Of a DNA stretch of 64,000 nt, positions 58,222 through 64,000 are shown one piece after another. The stretch comes from Sequoia sempervirens (Eukaryota; Streptophyta; Pinopsida; Cupressales; Cupressaceae): the NCBI GenBank assembly GCA_007258455.2, contig VDFB02321310.1:37091-101090 (forward strand), written 5' to 3'. The position numbers and the translations under genes were made by a program. Position 1 is the first letter of the stretch; every line of letters starts with the position of its first letter. The notes beneath the pieces are model-generated. The model was given only the letters and a program-made list of their open reading frames with translations. It searched no databases and was not told the DNA's origin.

Positions 58222-59470
58222 TGTATAGGAGTGAATTTGCACCCCTTATGCAAATTCCTCTTTTTCCTCTCTCCACTTTAGAGGACCAAGTTTAGAGGCT
58301 TAATTCCACCTAAGCCCACTACTTTCATTCCACTTGGCGATTGTTTTGAGTGTTGGTGGGGTCCGACCCGAATTTATGTTGGGGATTCCCACATGGCACA
58401 TAGACATCTGCACAACATGCTTATGTCCTTGGCAGATTCTTGCGGTTGAACCTACATAGGCTTACACTTATCATTGGAAGTTGACTTGTAATGCCCCCTT
58501 CGGCCGACCGACCCGAATATGGCCATTTTCTTCATCTCTCCTTCAAATTCCCTCCTTCTACATGCATTTCAACGTCTTCCAAGCTTTCATATCAACTTCT
58601 TCACACTCTTGCACTCACTTATTACATTCCCAAGCATTCTAGTAACACTTTTGCACTCCTTAGCAGCAACAACTTCACTCCATCACTTCAATAGAGCAAA
58701 TTTGGGACAACACCATTGCAGCAGAGGCTCGAGAACTCTCATTCTCTCCTCCATTAGCCTTGAGTGCTCTTGGTGGAGGTGGTAAGCTTCCCATTCCTCT
58801 CCTCTATTACTTGGTTGAGTAAGTATATTTATTGTTTTGTAGTGTTTTAGTGTTCTTCATTACATTACTTTTTTTTATCATACTCGCTTTCTTGGATGTC
58901 CGTGGAGGTGGAAACACTTAAATGGGGGTTTGCCTCAATAGCCACCCAACATTTTTCCTCCTCTTTGTGTGTAGGTGAACGTTCTTTTGGAGAGCTAGCT
59001 GGCAAAAAAATGTCTTTGTGAGATCATTCTTGCCACCCTAACTCTCGCATTTTTACTTTATCATATTAGAGAATGTTTTGTTTACTTAATAGCATCATTT
59101 TGTCCCTTTAGTGGTAGTTAGCTAGGATGTTAGCTTGTTTTCCTAGGTTTGACCTTGTCTCTTTAGTTTTCTAGTCATACGAATGTTAACACACTTGAGA
59201 GATGCCAGCGCATCGCGGTGTTGTCCCAGGACTGCACTTCCATCCTCAGGTAGAGAGCTTCCTGAGGCATAGTGTTGAACTAAAAAATCAGCTTTCCTAT
59301 CCCCATTTTGTATCTCGGGTCTACAGATTGATTGAAGAACCTTATAGTCCTCATCATTCTTATCATGCACTTCCTAACTCCCTGTTAAGCTGAGGTAAGT
59401 TAGGGAAGCCTTCCGCTCTTGGCCCTCCATGACCTGGGGCCTTGAATGCTGTTGGTCCCCCTCTCTTATA
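58222..59470 (+). repeat. Element D 3' LTR
   Basis: 1249 bp, collinear with 51414-52667. It ends cttata where the 5' copy has cttaca, then the TSD ACAAC (59471-59475). Confidence 0.92.
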
Positions 59471-59475
59471 ACAAC

Positions 59476-61113
59476 AATGAACAAATAGTGCTATTAAACT
59501 ATAATTCACTTCCTTAGGGGAACCTGTGGAGGATGTATTGAAGAGGTTGATACAGTCTAATCTTATCATACTCCCAGATTTCTCAAACTATTAAGAGCCA
59601 CAAGTCAAACCTTGTAGCTATAAAGAAGATCATTTTTGTGAATTTCATTGATACAAAGGTCATAACACACAAAATTGCTTCAGAATCAAACATCTAATAG
59701 AATATCTTATCGAATAAGGAGACATTCATGTCGATAAAAAATCTGGGAATAAAAATTTAAAATTTTACACAAACCCTATGCCTGATCATACAAAATCAAA
59801 TGATTCAGGAAAGGCCTCAACCTCAAAAATTGTAAACAATACTCGTGATGCTACGATGGGACATATTTATTCGTCACAACATGAGGAATCAGACATGCAT
59901 CAAGATACTATTTTAAAACAAAGTCCAAACCCATCAATAGTGTTTAGCACCATTTTATACTGTAATGACATCAAGTGGATATCAAATTGTGAAATCTCTC
60001 CCACATATGACTCAATGATTGGGCATGTTGAAGAAGTTCCAAATGAGCTAGAAGTATCCCTTATTACACCCATACCCACAAAATGTTGCGAAGAGTCTTT
60101 TATCGATGATATATCATCCACCCAAGGATCATGTCAAGAGGAGGCTCTTGAGGATAACGAAAGTTACTCTGAATTGAGTCGGGATCAAGAACCCCTATCC
60201 CTAGAGTTTCACCAAGAGCTAAGGGACATCTTCCAAACCATTTTAAACTCTAAAAATGTCCCCTATATCACCCCTGAGATGTTTCTTTCTGATGGGCATA
60301 TAGATGTTCTTCAACCAAAAAAAGAATATCCCACTCTTGACATTCCTACACAAGAGCAAGCAGTAATTGAGATTCATGATTCTTACCTTGATTATGCATC
60401 ATCAACATCTTTTGAATCAACATCAACATCTTTTGAAATAGTTTCAATAGGTAATGATGTCATAGAGTAAGAGAAAATAGTTCATATTCCTAAACAACAA
60501 GAACCCATAGCAATATCATGTGTTCATGACAAGTCCTATTCAGTGGCTATGGATTAGAGGATACATTATCAGGGAAAAGGATTAGGTATTGATAATACCT
60601 TCACAATACTGAGGGAAATCTTGTCTACAACAAACATCAACATATGGGGCATGAAGAATCCTTATGATGAAAATATTGTCAACACTACAACTAGTTGTAT
60701 CATAAGTTGGAATTCACCCATCATCTCATACACAAATTGGGACCAACGTAAAAAGAAGAATTCCTATCAAAGAAATGCGAAGATCATCAAAACAAATGAA
60801 GCAGCCAAGAAAAAAGGAAAAAGAAAATACAAATGGATACCAAAGAAAAATAAAGAAAATCATCCCTCCAAAACTCCATTAGTCAAAGAAACTATTGGAA
60901 AAAATCAAAAAGGGAAATGTATCCATCAAAAGAGTCCTCAAATACAAAAGCATTTTTCTCAAGCAAGTAACAAAGTATATCTAGTGGTTGGTCCTAATTC
61001 CATAAAAAAAGTCATTCCCACCCATCATCACTCATATTCCCAATTTTTTAGAGTCAAAGGATCCAAACCATTGATAAATACATCTCATATTCCTTCATAC
61101 ATGTCATCGTCCA
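59476..61113 (+). pseudogene. Element F gag C-terminus fused to acidic region, G-patch-like motif and Lys-rich tail
   Basis: One frame, in phase with gag before D, runs from 59478 to the insertion of E with only a few stops. Order: GEPVEDVLKRLIQ (from about 59520, as in the gag of C); zinc finger CEFH..KGH....C at 59637-59678; KFYTNPMPDH, also in C just before protease; then, instead of protease, an acidic Ser/Glu-rich stretch (59778-60470); HYQGKGLGID (G-patch-like, near 60565-60590); and a Lys-rich segment with KRKYKWIPKK (about 60820) that matches the tail of the B ORF. So pro-pol is replaced by the accessory module. Function is not known; RNA binding is inference. Confidence 0.75.
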
Positions 61114-62281
61114 TGGTGCAGGAGCACCTGTTTGATTTCTTGCCTCCATGAGGCCATTTGTAAATAGTTGCTCTATTTTGTGTATTCGGTTTTATAATAA
61201 GGTTTATCAAACAATTTTAGAGGTTTTTGAGTCTTAGGAAGTCATATTTTAAGTCATTTTTCAAATAATGTTTGAAGTTGTTCTATATTGTAAAAATTGT
61301 AAAAGTTGCTCAAGAAAGTTGTCAAGCAACTAGTCAAAAAGTGTCATTAAGGTGTTTTGTCAAAAAAATAATCAAAAGGTGGTTTAAAATAGTTGGATTT
61401 GGTTGGAAATTTATAAATACACCCTCCAAAACTAGAATTGGGGGTTTGAGACATTATTTTTGAAGTTTGATGAATGAAAACCTCAAATTTGGTGTGCATT
61501 TTCTAATTCTCACATTGTTTTTAGGCTGAAGTTGTGCATTGTATGGCTTGGTATGGACTCATATCATGGAGTATCATATATGTATGGAAAAATATTTGTT
61601 TCTAGTTTAAAAATGTTTTTGTCTCATTGAATTTTATTGAGTTTTGTGGGAAATGTGACTATTTTGGTGAGATTACCCTAGATTCTAACAATATTGTGCA
61701 AAATTTGCAGTCTAAAAAAAGTGATGATACGGATTGTACAGTCTATATTTTGGATCTGAAAGAAATTTTATTTTGTTTCCATTTGAATCTAATTTCATTT
61801 GTTTCAAGTATCATCAAATTTAATTAAGATTTGAATAAGTTATGACCATTTTTGTGAAGGCAGGTTTGAACCATACCTAGGGTTTGGAATTTTGGGAACA
61901 ATGCAATAACTTTCTTTTCCACCGTTGGATCTTCATAAAAATTGGAGGAAACGTTTGTAATTATGTTATCTTAAATTTCACCGAAGTGATTGTCATAATT
62001 AAATTTTTGTGGAAGTTATTAATGACAGATCGTTGCATTAAATTGTGGGCTGCCATGACAATGTTTCCAATGTGATCTAGAATGCACTTAATCATTTGTT
62101 TGAGATGAATTTGTTCATGAAAGTTGTCAAGTGAATCAATTTTGTAGAATTTTTTCCATTTTTGATGATTTCTCAGTTGTGTTATTGCAAAGTAAGCCAA
62201 GAATTCCTAAGAGCAATAATTTTGTATCATTGCTTTGAATGATTGGTTGAGTTGAATTGGGATCCTCCTAGCTCTGCATCA
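61114..62281 (+). repeat. Element E 5' LTR
   Basis: 1168 bp from TGGTGCAGGAGC to tctgcatca. The first 765 bp or so align with 63236-64000 with few differences. The TATA box (tataaata) is at 61412-61419. ORFs at 61272-61463 and 63400-63585 are the same LTR sequence, not genes. Confidence 0.85.
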
Positions 62282-62284
62282 AAT

Positions 62285-62297
62285 TGGTATCAGAGCC
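62285..62297 (+). other. Element E primer binding site (tRNA-iMet)
   Basis: Reads tggtatcagagcc, a perfect match to the standard initiator tRNA-Met site of plant LTR retrotransposons, three bases after the LTR end. Confidence 0.9.
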
Positions 62298-63235
62298 CAA
62301 TAAGATCTGGGTAGAGGAAGAGTTTGAGTTTTTAGTTGTGGTTGTGTGTAGTGCAAGTTGAGGAAGGAACCTGATTGCCTAGGTGAGGCAAAGTAAAGTG
62401 GAAGCAAGGAGAGATTTGCTTGTGAAGATGGATTTTTTGAGAAGATTGGAAAGATGTTTGTAGGTCGAGGATTCACAAAGGAAGAAGAAAAGAGAGGAAA
62501 AAGAGTTGAGGAAGAAGGAAAGAGAGAAGGAAAGGAAACTAGAGGTTGAAAAGATAAGAGAAATAGAAGAGAAACTAGGAAGGATGAAAGATGAGATGAA
62601 ACAGTTGTATAGAATAGAAACAAGTTGGCACATGACAGTTAATCTAAGAAGGTAGTATGGCCTATTCAAAGGTTAATGAAAATGAGAGCACCTACACCTG
62701 ATGTGAAGAGAAAAGAATCATTGATGGAAGAAGGTAATGAACAAGAAAAGGTGGATGAAGAAGATGATTTGTGGAAAATTTTTGCATCCATTGAAGAAGA
62801 ATGGGATAGTAATGTTGGTAATGGACAAGTCAAACAAGAGGAAGAGAAAATCATCAAGGTAGAAGAAGCCAAGGACATTGAGGTTGCAAGTGAATTGATT
62901 TTGAAGGGAAATGATATTGATAAGTTGGTCATGGGTGAAGAGGAGTTTTAATTACAAGAATATAGGGAGGAGACCTCAAAGTCTCAGTATTTTGTTTCTA
63001 ATTTTTCTTTGAACTATGTATGTGCAGATCTTGAAGGACAAGGAAAAGTGTGATGATATGATGGAGTTTTGGAACCTCCAAGTTGCAAGGATGATTGATA
63101 GGAGAAGGCATAAGAAGAAGAAAAGGAAGAAAGGACCAAAGAAGGTTGAAAAATCAAAAGACAAATTGAAAAGGAATTGGAAGATCAGGAAAAATACAAT
63201 TCAAAGGAGCTTGAATTCTTTCCCCCCCGGGAGTT
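62298..63235 (+). pseudogene. Element E internal region with charged coiled-coil ORF fragments
   Basis: Three pieces in different frames are extremely rich in Lys and Glu. From about 62429: RKKKREEKELRKKEREKE and EEKLGRMKDEMKQLYRIE. Next, 62676-62951, acidic, with EEGNEQEKVDEEDDLWKIF. Then 63016-63235, basic, with RRRHKKKKRKKGPKKVEKSK. The first part looks like a long coiled coil. I recognise no gag, protease or polymerase motif. It could be a remnant of gag start or a separate small protein. The PPT before the 3' LTR is poor (cccgggagtt). Confidence 0.5.
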
Positions 63236-64000
63236 TGGTGCAGGAGCCCCTGTTTGATTTCTTGCCTCCACAAGGCCATTTGTAAATAGTTTCTCTATTT
63301 TGTGTATTGGGTCTTATAATAAGGTTTATCAGACCATTTTACAGGTGTTTGAGTCTTAAGAAGTCATATATTAATTCATTTGTCAAATAATGTTTAATAT
63401 TGTTCTATATTGTAAAAATTGTAAAACTTGCTCAAAAAAGTTGTCAAGCAACTAGTCAAAAAGTGTCATTAAGGTGTTTTGTCAACAAACTAATCAAAAG
63501 GTGGTTGAAAATAGTTGGTTTTGGTTGGAAATTTATAAAGATACCCTCAAAAACTCGAATTGGGGGTTGGAGACATTATTTTTGAAGTTTGATGAATGGA
63601 AACCTCAAATTTTGTGTGCATTTTCTAATTCTCACATTGTTTTCAGGATGAAGTTGTGCATTGTACGGCCTGGTATGGAATCATATCATGGAGTATCATA
63701 TATGTATGGAAATATATTTGTTTCTAGTTTACAATGATTTTTTTCTCATTGAATTTTATTGAGTTTTGTGGGAAATATGACTATTTTGGTGAGACTACCC
63801 TATTCTAACAATATTGTGTAAAATTTGCAATCTGAAAAAAGTGATGGTACTGATTGGAAAGTCTATATTTTGGATCTGAAACTAATTGGATTTTATTTCC
63901 ATGTGAATCTACTTTCATTTTCTTCAAGTCTCATAAAATTTAATTAAGATTTGAATAAGTTATGACCATTTTTGTGAGGGCAGATCTGAACCCTATCTAG
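63236..64000 (+). repeat. Element E 3' LTR, truncated by the window edge
   Basis: Starts TGGTGCAGGAGCCCC and follows 61114 onward, for example gttgtcaagcaactagtcaa and gagtatcatatatgtatgga in both. The TATA region here reads tataaaga. Confidence 0.85.

Larger units (their letters stand above)
51414..59470 (+). mobile_element. Element D: non-autonomous LTR retrotransposon inserted in gag of F
   Basis: LTRs lie at 51414-52667 and 58222-59470, TSD ACAAC on both sides, PBS of tRNA-Trp type at 52671-52688, and PPT aaagtaggggaaaaa at 58207-58221. It is 8.06 kb. The internal region has an ORF region with a protease-like start (52900-54878), two non-coding modules shared with other copies in the window, and a minisatellite. 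It has no RT or integrase, so mobilisation in trans is inferred. Confidence 0.92.
44969..64000 (+). mobile_element. Element F: Ty3/gypsy-type element with a Gag/G-patch fusion, split by D and E, right end outside
   Basis: The 5' LTR lies at 44969-46357, a tRNA-Asn type PBS at 46363-46379, a leader to 48852, gag from 48853, interrupted by D (51414-59470), then in the same frame a gag zinc finger and G-patch ORF to 61113, where E is inserted. The 3' LTR is not in the window, so the element end is unknown. No protease, RT or integrase is seen. Its LTR begins with the same 18 bases as that of B, and its gag is homologous to that of C. Confidence 0.85.
61114..64000 (+). mobile_element. Element E: short LTR element with tRNA-iMet PBS, right end outside window
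   Basis: Two copies of one sequence, 61114-62281 and from 63236 to the window end, both start TGGTGCAGGAGC. Between them lie a PBS at 62285-62297 and less than 1 kb of internal sequence. It is inserted in the F ORF. The TSD cannot be tested because the right end is missing. It has no gag or pol and is too short for autonomy. Confidence 0.85.

Noticed and set aside
61272..61463. ORF duplicated at 63400-63585 as a paralogous gene pair
   Set aside because: Both lie at the same position in the two LTRs of element E.

Overview
The window is plant nuclear DNA built almost entirely of decayed LTR retrotransposons. I see no host gene and no tRNA or rRNA gene. A large, repeat-rich plant genome fits. 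A gymnosperm is my best guess, from element age, density and Tat-type Ty3/gypsy coding, but this is inference. Nearly every ORF is a fragment of a retroelement polyprotein, broken by stops and frameshifts.

Left side (1-44968). A Copia pol pseudogene (about 2318-3679) is abutted upstream by the 3' end of another LTR element (G, PPT about 437-454, LTR from 455). The 3' part of the Copia element was hit by element A (4278-41261, minus strand, TSD ATAAC). A was hit inside its own ORF by element B (12245-37628, minus, TSD GCTAG). B was hit by element C (19249-33895, minus, TSD CTATC). A also carries a short LTR element, H (about 6806-9254, minus). Without inserts A is about 9.1 kb, B about 10.7 kb and C 14.6 kb. 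C is the only one with gag-pro-pol. Its two RNase H domains (RT-linked plus a second archaeal-type one) place it in the Tat lineage of Ty3/gypsy. A and B lack gag and pol. They carry one long Ser/Pro/Gln-rich ORF ending in a G-patch-like motif, and share polypurine tract, LTR ends, leader motifs and (B with C) the 3' region with C. They look like non-autonomous partners of a C-like element. The stretch 41267-44968 holds old repeats, including a ~90-bp minisatellite and a tRNA-derived SINE.

Right side (44969-64000), plus strand. Element F starts with an LTR at 44969 and a tRNA-Asn type PBS. It has a Gag homologous to that of C, fused in frame to an acidic/Ser-rich region, a G-patch-like motif and a Lys-rich tail instead of protease-polymerase. 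F is split by element D (51414-59470, TSD ACAAC), which has a tRNA-Trp PBS and a protease-like plus Pro/Ser-rich ORF. It is cut again by element E (from 61114), with a tRNA-iMet PBS and an internal region under 1 kb; the 3' LTR of E runs off the window.

Functionally, C would have supplied Gag, protease, RT/RNase H and integrase, while A, B, D and F provide templates with cis signals (LTR ends, PBS, leader motifs, PPT). All copies seen are dead: stops throughout, altered integrase catalytic positions in C, and no recognisable PBS next to the 5' LTR of C.
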